NCBI RefSeq assembly: GCF_022179725.1
Contig: NZ_BPRC01000003.1
Span: 248,001 to 312,000 of the forward strand
From: Methylorubrum aminovorans
GTDB lineage: Bacteria; Pseudomonadota; Alphaproteobacteria; Rhizobiales; Beijerinckiaceae
Length of the DNA: 64,000 nucleotides
Reading direction: 5' to 3'
The translations under genes and the position numbers were made by a program. Shown in pieces: positions 17,932 to 26,850 of the stretch. Position 1 is the stretch's first letter. Every line of letters starts with the position of its first letter. The notes below the pieces were generated by a model, which saw only the letters and a program-made list of their open reading frames with translations, was not told where the DNA came from and did not search any database.

Positions 17932-19812
17932 ATGGTCGATCTGATCCCGCGCGAGCACCTGTTCGGCAACCCGACGCGCTACGGCCATCAGATCAGCCCG
18001 GACGGGCGCCGCCTCGGCTGGGTGGCGCCCCACGAGGGTGTGCTCAATATCTGGTCTGCGCCGATCGACGACCTCGACGCGGCCACGCCCGTCACCAATG
18101 ATCGGCGACGCGGCATCGACGCCTACGCCTTCGCCTATGACGGGCGGCACCTGCTCTACGTGCAGGACGCGGACGGCGACGAGAATCACCACCTCTACGC
18201 CGTCGATCTCACCACAGGCGAGCGGCGCGAACTGACGCCGATTCCCGGCATTGCCGCAGCAATCGTCGGCCTCAGCCGCATCGTGCGCGACCGGGTGCTG
18301 GTGGCGATCAACGACCGCGACCCGCGCTTCCACGACTTGCACAGCATCGATCTCGCCACCGGCGAGCGAAGCTTGGTCGCCGAGAATCCCGGTTTCGCCG
18401 GCTTCCTGATCGATGAGCGCTACGCGGTGCGCTTCGCCTTCCGCAACCTTCCAGATGGTTCGAGCCAGTTGCTTGCCCCGGACGGCGCCAACTGGAAGCC
18501 GTGGCTCACCTTCCCACCCGAGGATGCTCGTGTTTCCGGCGCGGAGAACCTCGACGCCGCCGGTACGGCTCTGTTCTGCCGCGACAGCCGCGGCCGCAAC
18601 ACCGCTGCGCTAACCCGGATCGATCTCGCCACCGGCGAGACACGCGTGCTGGCGGCGCACGAAGAGGCGGATATCGGCGCCGTGCTGCAGGATGCCGAGA
18701 CGCACGAGCCCGTGGCCTACGCGGTCACGCATGCCCGCAAATCCTGGCACGTGCTCGATCCGCGCTTCACCGACGATTTCGCCTTCCTCGAAACCCAAGG
18801 GCTCGGCGACTGGTATCCGGCAAGCCGCACCGAGGACGATTCGCTCTGGATCGTCGTCGCGCGAGCCGACACCCGCGTCAGCGAGGCGGCGATCTACGAC
18901 CGGCGGGCGAAGACGCTGCGCTCACTTGGCAGCGCCCGGCCGGAACTGGAGGGGGCGCCGCTCGCCGCCATGAGCCCGGCGATCATCCGCTCCCGCGACG
19001 GGCTCGATCTCGTCTCCTACCTCACCCGTCCGCTTGGCGCCGAGGGCCCAGGCCCGCTGGTGCTTCTCGTCCATGGCGGTCCGTGGGCGCGCGACAGCTT
19101 CGGCTTCGACGGCATTCATCAGTGGCTGGCCAACCGCGGCTATTCCGCGCTCAGCGTCAACTTCCGTTCCTCGACCGGCTTCGGAAAGGCGTTCCTCAAC
19201 GCGGGCGACCGCGAATGGGGCCGGCGGATGGACGACGACCTCAGCGACGCCGTCGCCTGGGCGTTGGGAGAGGGCGTGGCCGACCCGGCCCGCGTCGCGA
19301 TCATGGGCGGCAGCTACGGCGGATACGCCACGCTGATGGCGCTGACCCGCAACCCGGAATCCTACGCCTGCGGGATCGACCTCGTCGGCCCGGCCAACCT
19401 CGAAACCCTCGTGCGAACCATCCCGCCCTACTGGGAGGCGATGCGGGCGCAACTCCACCGCGCCATCGGCGATCCGGACACCGAGGAGGGCATGGCGCTG
19501 ATCCGCGAGCGCTCGCCGGTCTACTTCGCCGACCGGATCAAGGCGCCGCTGCTGATCGTGCAGGGGGCGAACGATCCGCGGGTCAAGCAGGCTGAGTCCG
19601 ATCAGATGGTCGCCGCGATGGAGCGAGGCGGCATCCCGGTGACCTACCTGCTGTTTCCCGACGAAGGCCACGGACTCGTGCGCCCGGCGAACCGCCTGGC
19701 TTTCTTCGCCCGCGCCGAAGATTTTCTCGCACGCCATCTCGGCGGGCGTTGCGAATCGATCCGCGAGGCGGAGTCGGCCGGAACGTCGATGCAGGTGGTG
19801 CGGGAGGGATGA
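17932..19812 (+). CDS. S9 family peptidase (prolyl oligopeptidase / acylaminoacyl peptidase type)
   Basis: A 626-residue serine peptidase with an N-terminal beta-propeller (residues ~10-350, repeated blades such as YAFAYDGRHLLYVQDADGDE) and a C-terminal alpha/beta hydrolase domain. The catalytic Ser is in GGSYGGYAT, the Asp in QGANDPRV, and the His in PDEGHGLVRP. The oxyanion region is LVLLVHGGPWARDSFGF. No signal peptide, so cytoplasmic; it would trim short peptides. The sequence is closer to the S9C type than to prolyl endopeptidase. A second, unrelated S9-type fragment (S9A) occurs at the window end. A REP-like palindrome lies just downstream. Confidence 0.9.
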   Translation: MVDLIPREHLFGNPTRYGHQISPDGRRLGWVAPHEGVLNIWSAPIDDLDAATPVTNDRRRGIDAYAFAYDGRHLLYVQDADGDENHHLYAVDLTTGERRELTPIPGIAAAIVGLSRIVRDRVLVAINDRDPRFHDLHSIDLATGERSLVAENPGFAGFLIDERYAVRFAFRNLPDGSSQLLAPDGANWKPWLTFPPEDARVSGAENLDAAGTALFCRDSRGRNTAALTRIDLATGETRVLAAHEEADIGAVLQDAETHEPVAYAVTHARKSWHVLDPRFTDDFAFLETQGLGDWYPASRTEDDSLWIVVARADTRVSEAAIYDRRAKTLRSLGSARPELEGAPLAAMSPAIIRSRDGLDLVSYLTRPLGAEGPGPLVLLVHGGPWARDSFGFDGIHQWLANRGYSALSVNFRSSTGFGKAFLNAGDREWGRRMDDDLSDAVAWALGEGVADPARVAIMGGSYGGYATLMALTRNPESYACGIDLVGPANLETLVRTIPPYWEAMRAQLHRAIGDPDTEEGMALIRERSPVYFADRIKAPLLIVQGANDPRVKQAESDQMVAAMERGGIPVTYLLFPDEGHGLVRPANRLAFFARAEDFLARHLGGRCESIREAESAGTSMQVVREG

Positions 19813-19847
19813 TTTGCTGCGGCGCTCGAAGCGGCGAGCGTTGCGCT

Positions 19848-19925
19848 CTGGATTGCTTCGGCTTCGCCTCGCAATGACGCGACAATAGTCTTCCAGGTCA
19901 CTGCGAGCGGAGCGAAGCAATCCAG
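19848..19925. repeat. REP-like intergenic palindrome, copy 2
   Basis: Left arm 19848-19878 begins CTGGATTGCTTCGGCTTCGC; right arm 19897-19925 ends GAGCGAAGCAATCCAG. The arms pair over most of 29 positions and match those at 6845-6927. The spacer differs, so the arms are the conserved part. Located between two convergent genes. Confidence 0.75.
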
Positions 19926-19945
19926 CCGCGCTCCGCTTCCTGATA

Positions 19946-19984
19946 GAAAACGACCGTGCCGATCGCTTCCGCAGGCACGGCCTT
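19946..19984 (-). terminator. Terminator of the acidic-protein gene at 20006-20353
   Basis: Inverted arms CCGTGCC (19954-19960) and GGCACGG (19974-19980). Read on the minus strand, the stem is followed by TCGTTTTC, a fair T-run, placing it ~25 bases beyond the stop of the minus-strand gene. Confidence 0.6.
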
Positions 19985-20005
19985 TATCTCGTCGTGGATA
20001 CCGCG

Positions 20006-20353
20006 TTACGCGTCGAGCGGCTGATCCTCGTCCTCGTCGTCGATGTCGACCAGGAAGACGATGTCGGCCTCCTCCTCGTCTTCCGAGCCGTCGCCCTCGG
20101 CAGCGTGCTGCGCGTCGGGCTCGAACTCGCCTTCGCCGTCATCGGCCGCAAGCGCGTCCTCGAACTCCTCGATCTCGTCCTCGGTGGACTTGCGCACGGT
20201 GAGCGCCGACGTGCCGTTCCAGATCGGACGGCCGGCGGTGGTCATCGAGCGGATGTCCTCCTTGAAGCCGTCGCAAGTGAACAGGTCGCGGGCGGTCGCC
20301 TCGTCGCCGTTGATGACCGCGATCGCCGTGCCGTCGATCTCAAGCGTGAACAT
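20006..20353 (-). CDS. Conserved acidic hypothetical protein (115 aa)
   Basis: I know no function. The N-terminal ~55 residues form a compact beta-rich domain (MFTLEIDGTAIAVINGDEAT, then FKEDIRSMTTAGRPIWNG). The C-terminal half is extremely acidic, with long Asp/Glu runs (DDGEGEFEPD, EDEEEADIVFLVDIDDEDED), suggesting a disordered tail that may bind cations or basic partners. It has its own terminator and a GAGG ribosome-binding site. No signal peptide. Confidence 0.7.
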   Translation of the reverse strand: MFTLEIDGTAIAVINGDEATARDLFTCDGFKEDIRSMTTAGRPIWNGTSALTVRKSTEDEIEEFEDALAADDGEGEFEPDAQHAAEGDGSEDEEEADIVFLVDIDDEDEDQPLDA

Positions 20354-20483
20354 CGGGAACGTCCTCGAAGGAGGGAAAAGAGCCGCAGGCCGACGGTCGG
20401 CGCTGCGCGAAGAACCCGGGCCGGCCGGGTCCGGCGGCGCTTGTAGGACGTCGGGACGGGATTCGTCGATGGGTCTTACGAGA

Positions 20484-21515
20484 TTACGCCCCGCTGCCGC
20501 GAGCGATGGCCCGTTTCACGACAGCCTGCACCTCGCGGTTGGACAGGAACAGGTCGTGATTGAAGAGGCCGCCGCCGTAATCGGAGGCATCGGCCACGCG
20601 CACGCCGAGCGCTTCCAGGCGTTCCCGGTCGGCCGCCCCCGCGCGGACGACACCGCCGGCGATGGCGCCCGACAATTCGAGCGCTCGGTCGTTGGTGGCC
20701 GAGATCACGGTGATGCGCTTGGCGTCCGGCCCCAGGCGTTCCACGCCGTTGGCGAAGAGGTCGATGTCGATGTCGGGGGCGGCAAGCACCACCGCGCCGA
20801 TGCGGGCGACCGCCGCCTCGCCGGCCTCGACCCGCAGCATGCGCAAGGTCTCCAGCGTGAGGAGCGTCCCCATCGAGTGGGCGACGATGTGGATGCGCCC
20901 ACCGCTCGGCGTCGTCGCGACCGTCTTCAGCAGATCCTCGAACGCGTCGCGGGACCACAGCGCGCTCTCGCGGTCGTAGCCGTAATCGAAGGTCGCCGCC
21001 GCCGAGGGCCATGTGAACAGGGCCGAGGCGCCGTTGAAGCGGATCCCGTCGGACAGGCGCGCGGCGCTGATCGCGGCGGATTCGAAGCTCTCGCGATAGC
21101 CGTGGACGTAGATCAGCACGTCGCGGCCGAACGCGGATTGCGCGAAGGCGGCGGCCGCTCCGGGTCCCGTCGTGACTTCGCCGACGGAGCGGACACCCCA
21201 ATCCCCGCCCACCACCGCCGAGACCTTGCCGATCAGCGAGCGGTCCGGCGCCGACATGCGCGCCTCGGCAAAGCTGAGGCCCCGTCCGCGCTCGGAGCCG
21301 AAGAACGGAGCCTTCGGCGGGCTGCCGGAGGCCGGACGGCGGGTGGTGGCGACGAGGAGCACCGGGCTCACGTCGAGTGCGGACTGCGTCTCGCCGACAG
21401 TGCCGGTGGCGAGCCCGTCCATGACGCAGGCCGACAGGGCAGGGGAGAAGCCAGCCACGCCGGCCAGGCCCAGCAGGCGCAGGAGGGAGCGGCGTGTCGC
21501 GTCGGAGGGCTGCAT
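20484..21515 (-). CDS. DUF900-type alpha/beta hydrolase, probable lipoprotein
   Basis: A 343-residue hydrolase. The ATG at 21515 gives MQPSDATRRSLLRLLGLAGV followed by LSAC at about residue 30: a lipobox, with a twin-Arg-like start, so the product is probably a membrane-anchored lipoprotein. The enzyme core has DVLIYVHGYRESFE (oxyanion loop), IHIVAHSMGTLLTLE with the nucleophile Ser in HSMG, AAPDIDID near the Asp, and a C-terminal YGGGLFNHDLFLSN carrying the His. DUF900 proteins are esterase-like; the substrate is unknown. The frame runs upstream to 21743, but that part overlaps the meaB start and lacks family features. Divergent from meaB. Confidence 0.8.
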   Translation of the reverse strand: MQPSDATRRSLLRLLGLAGVAGFSPALSACVMDGLATGTVGETQSALDVSPVLLVATTRRPASGSPPKAPFFGSERGRGLSFAEARMSAPDRSLIGKVSAVVGGDWGVRSVGEVTTGPGAAAAFAQSAFGRDVLIYVHGYRESFESAAISAARLSDGIRFNGASALFTWPSAAATFDYGYDRESALWSRDAFEDLLKTVATTPSGGRIHIVAHSMGTLLTLETLRMLRVEAGEAAVARIGAVVLAAPDIDIDLFANGVERLGPDAKRITVISATNDRALELSGAIAGGVVRAGAADRERLEALGVRVADASDYGGGLFNHDLFLSNREVQAVVKRAIARGSGA

Positions 21516-21660
21516 GACCGGTCTTAGGTCCCCGAAAAATCCCGTTCCGGTAGCAGGCCGGTGCGGGGACTCTTCCTTCGCGCACGATCTTGACCGTGGC
21601 GGGGCACGATTGGGATTTTGGGCACTCGACGCCCGCCGGCCGCCCCGGCATGAAGGAACC

Positions 21661-22650
21661 ATGAGCGCGACCCTTCCCGATATGGACACAATCCGCGAGC
21701 GGCTCCTGGCCGGTGACCGGGCGGCGCTCGCCCGCGCCATCACGCTGGCCGAGTCCCGCCGGGCCGATCACCGGGCGGCGGCGCGCGACCTCATCGACGC
21801 GGTGCTGCCGCAGACCGGCCGCGCGATCCGTGTCGGCATCACCGGCGTGCCGGGCGTCGGCAAATCGACCACGATCGACGCCCTCGGCGCGCTGCTGACG
21901 GGCGCCGGGCACAAGGTGGCGGTGCTGGCGGTCGATCCCTCTTCGACCCGCACCGGCGGCTCGATCCTCGGCGACAAGACGCGGATGGCCCGGCTCGCCA
22001 TCGACCGCAACGCCTTCATCCGGCCCTCGCCCTCCTCGGGCACGCTGGGCGGCGTCGCCGCCAAGACCCGCGAAACCATGCTGCTGTGCGAGGCGGCGGG
22101 CTTCGACGTCATCCTCGTCGAGACCGTCGGCGTCGGCCAATCCGAGACGGCGGTGGCCGACCTCACCGACTTCTTCCTCGTGCTGATGCTGCCGGGCGCT
22201 GGTGACGAGTTGCAGGGCATCAAGAAGGGGATCCTCGAACTCGCGGACATGATCGCGGTCAACAAGGCCGACGACGGCGAGGGCGAGCGCCGGGCCAATG
22301 CCGCGGCCTCCGAGTACCGCGCCGCGCTCCACATCCTGACGCCGCCCTCGGCCACTTGGACGCCGCCGGTGGTCACGATCTCCGGCCTTCACGGCAAGGG
22401 GCTCGACGGCCTGTGGTCCCGGATCGAGGATCACCGCGCCAAGCTCACTGCGACCGGCGAGATCGCCAAGAAGCGGCGCGAGCAGGACGTGAAATGGATG
22501 TGGGCCCTCGTGCATGAACGCCTGCACCAGCGCCTCGTCGGCAGCGCCGAGGTGCGCCAGGCCACTGCCGAGGCCGAGCGGGCGGTGGCGGGTGGCGAGC
22601 ACTCGCCCGCTGCCGGTGCCGACGCGATCGCGGCGCTGATCGGGTTGTGA
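21661..22650 (+). CDS. meaB: MeaB: G3E-like GTPase chaperone of a B12-dependent acyl-CoA mutase
   Basis: MeaB guards methylmalonyl-CoA mutase: it gates cofactor loading and protects against inactivation, using GTP hydrolysis. The protein is 329 residues, the usual size. Motifs: Walker A GVPGVGKSTTIDALG (~64-78), AVDPSSTRTGGSILGDKTRM (switch and base-II type region), ILVETVGVGQSE (Walker B) and MIAVNKADDGEGE (NKxD). The C-terminal dimerisation arm VKWMWALVHERLHQRL is present. In this organism it serves the methylmalonyl- and possibly the ethylmalonyl-CoA mutase. The mutase genes are not adjacent; meaA lies ~4 kb away. A pyroglutamyl-peptidase-like gene overlaps the stop by 4 bases. Confidence 0.95.
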   Translation: MSATLPDMDTIRERLLAGDRAALARAITLAESRRADHRAAARDLIDAVLPQTGRAIRVGITGVPGVGKSTTIDALGALLTGAGHKVAVLAVDPSSTRTGGSILGDKTRMARLAIDRNAFIRPSPSSGTLGGVAAKTRETMLLCEAAGFDVILVETVGVGQSETAVADLTDFFLVLMLPGAGDELQGIKKGILELADMIAVNKADDGEGERRANAAASEYRAALHILTPPSATWTPPVVTISGLHGKGLDGLWSRIEDHRAKLTATGEIAKKRREQDVKWMWALVHERLHQRLVGSAEVRQATAEAERAVAGGEHSPAAGADAIAALIGL

Positions 22651-23312
22651 GCCGCCTGCTCATCACCGGCTTCGGCCCGTTCCCGACCGTGCCCAATAAC
22701 CCGAGCGCCCGCCTCGCGCGGCGACTGGCGGCCTCGCCGCATCTGCGCCGCATCCTCGGGACGACGCCGGACTGCCTCGTGCTCGATACCCGCTACGGCG
22801 CCCTCGAGACGCAACTCGCCCCCGCTCTGGCGAGGAGGCCGAAGGGGATCCTGATGCTCGGTGTTGCCGCCCGTCGCTCTCGCGTCTGCGTCGAGACGCG
22901 GGCCGTCAACCGGGTCAGCAGGCTGTTTCCGGATGCAAGCGGTTCGGTGGGGCGGACGCTCGCTTTCGATCCAGACGGTCCGGCGCAGAGGCGGAGCCCT
23001 GCGGCGGCGCAGGTGCAGGTGGCGCTGCGGCGGGTTGGGCTCGCAGCCGCGGTCTCACGCGATGCCGGGCGCTACCTCTGCAATGCTTCGTACTACCGGG
23101 GGCTGGAGCAGGGCTGCCCGGCGGTCTTCCTGCACATTCCGATGCCGCCTCGCACGCGGCGGCCGAAAGCCGGGGGAGGGCGCCGCCGGCCCGCGCTCGA
23201 CCGTTGGGCCGCGGCGTTCGCCGAGGCCGCGCGGGTGCTCGCCCTGCGGGGCAGGGCGCGCCCGTCAGCACTGGATCAGGCCCATTCGCGCTGGGCGAGC
23301 TTCGCCTCGTAG
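22647..23312 (+). CDS. Pyroglutamyl-peptidase I-like (C15 family) protein
   Basis: A 221-residue cysteine peptidase of the C15 family, which removes N-terminal pyroglutamate. The GTG start overlaps the meaB stop (GTGA). Family features: [20 protein letters not shown] at the start, the Glu in [11 protein letters not shown], the catalytic Cys in [14 protein letters not shown], and the His in VFLHIPMPP. All three catalytic positions are present. The C-terminal third ([17 protein letters not shown]) diverges from typical members and is Arg-rich, and the 3' end overlaps the convergent leuD by 37 bases, so the substrate may differ. Coupling to meaB is not obviously functional. Confidence 0.8.
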   Translation: MSRLLITGFGPFPTVPNNPSARLARRLAASPHLRRILGTTPDCLVLDTRYGALETQLAPALARRPKGILMLGVAARRSRVCVETRAVNRVSRLFPDASGSVGRTLAFDPDGPAQRRSPAAAQVQVALRRVGLAAAVSRDAGRYLCNASYYRGLEQGCPAVFLHIPMPPRTRRPKAGGGRRRPALDRWAAAFAEAARVLALRGRARPSALDQAHSRWASFAS

Positions 23313-23881
23313 GCGTCGATCGCCGGAGCCTTCTGGTCCAGCGTCAGGCCGATCTCGTCGAGGCCGTTGAGCAGGTTGTGCTTGCGGCCCTCGTCGATGT
23401 CGAAATGCAGGGTGCCGCCGTCGGGACCCTTGATGGTCTGCGCCGCGAGATCGATCGTCAGCGTCGCGTTGGAGCCCCGCTCGGCATCCTCGAACAGCTT
23501 CTCCAGATCCTCCGGCGGGACGACGATGGCCAGGATGCCGTTCTTGGCGCAGTTGTTGAAGAAGATGTCGGCGAAGCTCGTGGAGATCACGCAGCGGATG
23601 CCGAAATCGGCCAGCGCCCAGGGCGCGTGCTCGCGCGACGAGCCGCAGCCGAAATTGTCGCCGACCACAAGAATCTTGGCGTTGCGGTAGGCCGGCTGGT
23701 TGAGGACGAAATCGGGATTTTCCGAGCCGTCGTCGTTGTAACGCATCTCGGAGAACAGCCCCTGGCCGAGCCCGGTGCGCTTGATCGTCTTGAGATACTG
23801 CTTGGGGATGATGCGGTCGGTGTCGATGTTGATGATCCGCATGGGCGCGGCGACGCCCTCCAGGGTCGTGAACTTTTCCAT
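23276..23881 (-). CDS. leuD: LeuD: 3-isopropylmalate dehydratase small subunit
   Basis: LeuD pairs with LeuC to isomerise 2- to 3-isopropylmalate in leucine synthesis. The protein is 201 residues, the family size. It has the N-terminal [30 protein letters not shown] in family form, the swivel-domain signature [19 protein letters not shown], and [21 protein letters not shown]. leuC is not adjacent in this window, as is usual in Methylobacterium-type genomes. The start ATG at 23881 matches family starts. Confidence 0.95.
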   Translation of the reverse strand: MEKFTTLEGVAAPMRIINIDTDRIIPKQYLKTIKRTGLGQGLFSEMRYNDDGSENPDFVLNQPAYRNAKILVVGDNFGCGSSREHAPWALADFGIRCVISTSFADIFFNNCAKNGILAIVVPPEDLEKLFEDAERGSNATLTIDLAAQTIKGPDGGTLHFDIDEGRKHNLLNGLDEIGLTLDQKAPAIDAYEAKLAQREWA

Positions 23882-24038
23882 CGTGCTTCTCGAAATCGTC
23901 GTCGGGTGCCGGGTACAGATCTCCCGGCCTCGGTCCGCCGGTATCTAGCAGTCGAATCGCCGGGCCGGTAGACGGTCACTTTACGGCCGGCACCGGACTT
24001 GCCTTATGATAGGAACGGTCGAGGGGAGCACGCGGACG

Positions 24039-24212
24039 ATGGCCGACACGTCAGACACCTTCAAGAAGGCACCCAAGCGCAAACCCTCCAAGGGCAAGAG
24101 CGTGTCCGTCTCGCCCGAGATGCGCCAGGCCTATGCCGACCTGATCAAGGAGCGCGAGGATAAGGAGCAGGCCTACGGCCGCCACCTGCGCAAGGACGAG
24201 CCGCGCCGGTGA
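24039..24212 (+). CDS. Small basic hypothetical protein (57 aa)
   Basis: Begins MADTSDTFKKAPKRKPSKGK and continues SVSVSPEMRQAYADLIKERE. Lys/Glu-rich, probably helical in its second half, with a GAGGGGAG ribosome-binding site about 12 bases upstream. No family recognised. The small size and convergent position against trpS leave some doubt, but the charge pattern and amphipathic spacing argue for a real protein. Confidence 0.6.
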   Translation: MADTSDTFKKAPKRKPSKGKSVSVSPEMRQAYADLIKEREDKEQAYGRHLRKDEPRR

Positions 24213-24224
24213 CGGCGCGATTCC

Positions 24225-25286
24225 TCACACCGCCCTGAGCGCCGGCCCGCGCCGGACGAAGCCGACGATGTCCTTGACCGCATCGAGGGTCGGAGCGGCG
24301 ATCGCCTCCGCCCGACCGGCGCCGTCGGCGAGCACGGAATCGATATAGGCCGGGTCGGCCACCAGCCGCTTCATCTCGGCACCGATCGGCGCCAGCGTCT
24401 CGACGGCGAGATCGACCAGCGCCGGCTTGAAGCTGGAGAATTGCGCGCCGCCGAAATCCTTCAGCACCTCGTCGCGGGTGATGCCGCGAAGCGCGGCGAA
24501 GATGCCGACGAGGTTGTCGGCCTCCGGACGTCCGGCAAGGCCCGCGGTCTCCGAGGGGAGGGGCTCCGGATCGGTCTTGGCCTTGCGCACCTTCTGCGCG
24601 ATGGCATCGGCATCGTCGGTGAGGGCGATGCGCGAATACTCGGACGGGTCCGATTTCGACATCTTCTTGGTGCCGTCGCGGAGCGACATCACCCGCGCCG
24701 CCGGTCCGCCGATCAGCGGCTCGGTCTGCGGGAAGAACTGCTCGCCGTGCCCGTGCGCCAGGATCGACTGCGCGAAGTCGTTGTTGAACTTCTGGGCGAT
24801 GTCGCGGGTCAGTTCGAGGTGCTGCTTCTGGTCCTCGCCCACGGGCACGTGGGTCGCCCGGTAGGCCAGGATGTCGGCGGCCATCAGAACGGGATAGTCG
24901 TAGAGACCGATCGAGGCGTTCTCCCGGTCCTTGCCCGCCTTGTCCTTGAACTGCGTCATGCGGTTGAGCCAGCCGAGGCGCGCGACGCAGTTGAAGATCC
25001 AGGCGAGTTCCGCGTGCTGCGGCACCTGGGACTGGTTGAAGACGATGGAGCGCTTCGGGTCGATGCCGGCGGCGAGGAAGGCGGCCGTGACTTCGCGGAT
25101 CTGGCCTTTAAGCGCCTGCGGATCCTGCCACATCGTGATCGCGTGGAGATCGACCACGCAGTAGAGGCATTGCGCGTCGCGCTGCTGCATCTCGACGAAG
25201 CGCTTGATGGCGCCGAGATAGTTGCCGAGGTGCAGGTTGCCGGTCGGCTGGACGCCGGAAAACACGAGTTCGGTGAACGCGGCCAT
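24225..25286 (-). CDS. trpS: TrpS: tryptophanyl-tRNA synthetase
   Basis: A 353-residue class I aminoacyl-tRNA synthetase charging tRNA-Trp. The HIGH-type motif is in [19 protein letters not shown] (~10-28). The KMSKS motif is intact in [15 protein letters not shown] (~207). Other family segments are [23 protein letters not shown] and DIAQKFN. Length and ends are normal for the proteobacterial enzyme. It is monocistronic here. Confidence 0.97.
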   Translation of the reverse strand: MAAFTELVFSGVQPTGNLHLGNYLGAIKRFVEMQQRDAQCLYCVVDLHAITMWQDPQALKGQIREVTAAFLAAGIDPKRSIVFNQSQVPQHAELAWIFNCVARLGWLNRMTQFKDKAGKDRENASIGLYDYPVLMAADILAYRATHVPVGEDQKQHLELTRDIAQKFNNDFAQSILAHGHGEQFFPQTEPLIGGPAARVMSLRDGTKKMSKSDPSEYSRIALTDDADAIAQKVRKAKTDPEPLPSETAGLAGRPEADNLVGIFAALRGITRDEVLKDFGGAQFSSFKPALVDLAVETLAPIGAEMKRLVADPAYIDSVLADGAGRAEAIAAPTLDAVKDIVGFVRRGPALRAV

Positions 25287-25484
25287 CGGCGCGGGTCCCT
25301 GGAAAGAAGGTCCGGGCCGAGGCGATCTCGCATCCCGCTTGAAGCGGCGGTTACTGGCACCGCCGACGGCGGCGGGTCAAGCAGGATGAACCGCACCGTC
25401 CCACCGTGTCCGAACCCGAATTCCCAGCATCAGGGCCGCGCGGCGAGGGTGAGAGACATCCGCATCGGGCTCGCGGTCCGAGCC

Positions 25485-25859
25485 TCATCCCATCTCGGGT
25501 CGAGGGGCTGCCTCATCCTGCTGGTCCTCGCAGGCCGTTCGCGCCGCGTAGGCGTTCATGATTGCCGATAGCAGACCGGGAAAGCGCGCTTCCACCTCGG
25601 CACAGCGCGAGTGGTTGCGCATCTCGATGCCGTGCCGCTCGCAACGGATCAAGCCGGCTTCGCGCAGAACCTTGAAGTGGCTGGAGAGCGACGATTTCGG
25701 GATGACCTGATCACCCACCGACGACACGGCCGAGCAAGCCTCGACACAGCCCGCCTTCGTGATCCGGGCGAAGATCGCCGCCCGGCGCGGATCGGACAGG
25801 GCGTGAAGGATCGCCTCCGGTCGGACGTCCTCAATCGCAGGATGAAACAGGGGCCTCAT
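25485..25859 (-). CDS. ArsR-type winged-helix repressor
   Basis: A 124-residue regulator with a single winged helix-turn-helix: ILHALSDPRRAAIFARITKA (helices 1-2) and SSLSSHFKVLREAGLIRCERHG (recognition helix and wing), then a short C-terminal dimerisation helix. There are several Cys residues (AGCVEACSAV, RCERH, SRCAEVE) that could bind a metal or sense redox, but no classical CVC site. The gene is divergent from an SDR oxidoreductase, with a 27-base palindrome in between, so it probably represses both. The start ATG at 25859 places the HTH near residue 20. Confidence 0.85.
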   Translation of the reverse strand: MRPLFHPAIEDVRPEAILHALSDPRRAAIFARITKAGCVEACSAVSSVGDQVIPKSSLSSHFKVLREAGLIRCERHGIEMRNHSRCAEVEARFPGLLSAIMNAYAARTACEDQQDEAAPRPEMG

Positions 25860-25891
25860 GATTCATCCATATGGGGGCTTGAACCCTGCTT

Positions 25892-25918
25892 CCATAGTTC
25901 CGAATTTCCGAACTATGG
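25892..25918. promoter_or_regulatory. Palindromic operator between ArsR-type regulator and SDR gene
   Basis: Perfect 9-base arms CCATAGTTC and GAACTATGG separated by 9 bases (CGAATTTCC). It lies 33 bases upstream of the regulator's start codon and ~50 bases upstream of the SDR start, in the right place for an ArsR-family dimer to control both directions. The inference is strong; the binding is not shown. Confidence 0.75.
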
Positions 25919-25967
25919 GACTGAGGCCTCCGTGTCGGAGCCGTCCCATGTCGAAGGGATAGCACAG

Positions 25968-26714
25968 ATGTCGAAGCTTGAGGGCAAGGTCGCGGTAGTG
26001 ACCGGCGCATCGAAGGGAATCGGTGCGGCGATCGCCAAGGCGCTGGCGAAGGACGGTGCGGCCGTCGTCGTCAACTACGCGTCGAGCAAGGCCGGTGCGG
26101 ATGCCGTGGTCGCGGCCATCATCGAGGCCGGAGGCAGGGCCGTTGCGGTTCAGGCCGACGTTTCCAAGGCTGAGCAGGCAAAGGGCCTGATCGACGCCGC
26201 CGCGCAGCAATTCGGCCGGCTCGACGTGCTGGTGAACAATTCCGGCGTCTACGAATTCGCGGCGATCGAGGAGGTGACGGAGGAGCATTACCGCCGCCTG
26301 TTCGACATCAACGTGCTCGGCGCCCTGCTCGCGACGCGGGCGGCCGCGAGGCATCTCGGAGAGGGCGGCAGCATCATCAACATCTCGTCGGTGGTCACCG
26401 ACGTGAACATGCCCACGAGCTCCGTCTATACAGGCACCAAGGCGGCGCTGAACGGCATCTCGGGCGTCCTCGCCAACGAACTCGCTCCGCGCAAGATACG
26501 GGTCAACACGGTCAGTCCCGGCTACGTCGTGACCGAGGGCACACACACGGCCGGCATCGCCGGCTCCGAGATGGAGGCCGGCCTCGTCGCTCAGACGCCG
26601 CTCGGCCGCGCCGGGCAGCCGGATGACATCGCCCGGGTCGTCGCCTTCCTCGCCTCCGACGACGCCCGTTGGGTGACCGGAGAGGTCATCAACGCCAGCG
26701 GCGGCGTCCGTTGA
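25968..26714 (+). CDS. SDR family oxidoreductase (glucose-1-dehydrogenase-like)
   Basis: A 248-residue short-chain dehydrogenase. The ATG at 25968 gives MSKLEGKVAVVTGASKGIGA with the NAD(P) motif TGxxxGIG. The NNSG motif (VLVNNSGVYEF), the catalytic Ser in INISSVVTDV, and YTGTKAALNG (Tyr-x3-Lys) are present, and the C-terminal ASGGVR is typical of classical SDRs. Gly-Ala-Ser-Lys after the first strand suggests NADP preference. The substrate is unknown. Control is likely by the divergent ArsR-type regulator through the palindrome at 25892-25918. The frame is open much further upstream, but that part is the regulator's antisense. Confidence 0.9.
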   Translation: MSKLEGKVAVVTGASKGIGAAIAKALAKDGAAVVVNYASSKAGADAVVAAIIEAGGRAVAVQADVSKAEQAKGLIDAAAQQFGRLDVLVNNSGVYEFAAIEEVTEEHYRRLFDINVLGALLATRAAARHLGEGGSIINISSVVTDVNMPTSSVYTGTKAALNGISGVLANELAPRKIRVNTVSPGYVVTEGTHTAGIAGSEMEAGLVAQTPLGRAGQPDDIARVVAFLASDDARWVTGEVINASGGVR

Positions 26715-26850
26715 GGGGGCTCTCTCTTCGCCGCCTGCCACAGCACAACCGCCGCTGACACGGTGGACCGGACTGCACGCCCCTCTCTCCCCGTCCGCGA
26801 GGCGCAAGGAGAAGGGGGCGTACCTCTCACCCGCAGCGTTGCGAAAGCCT

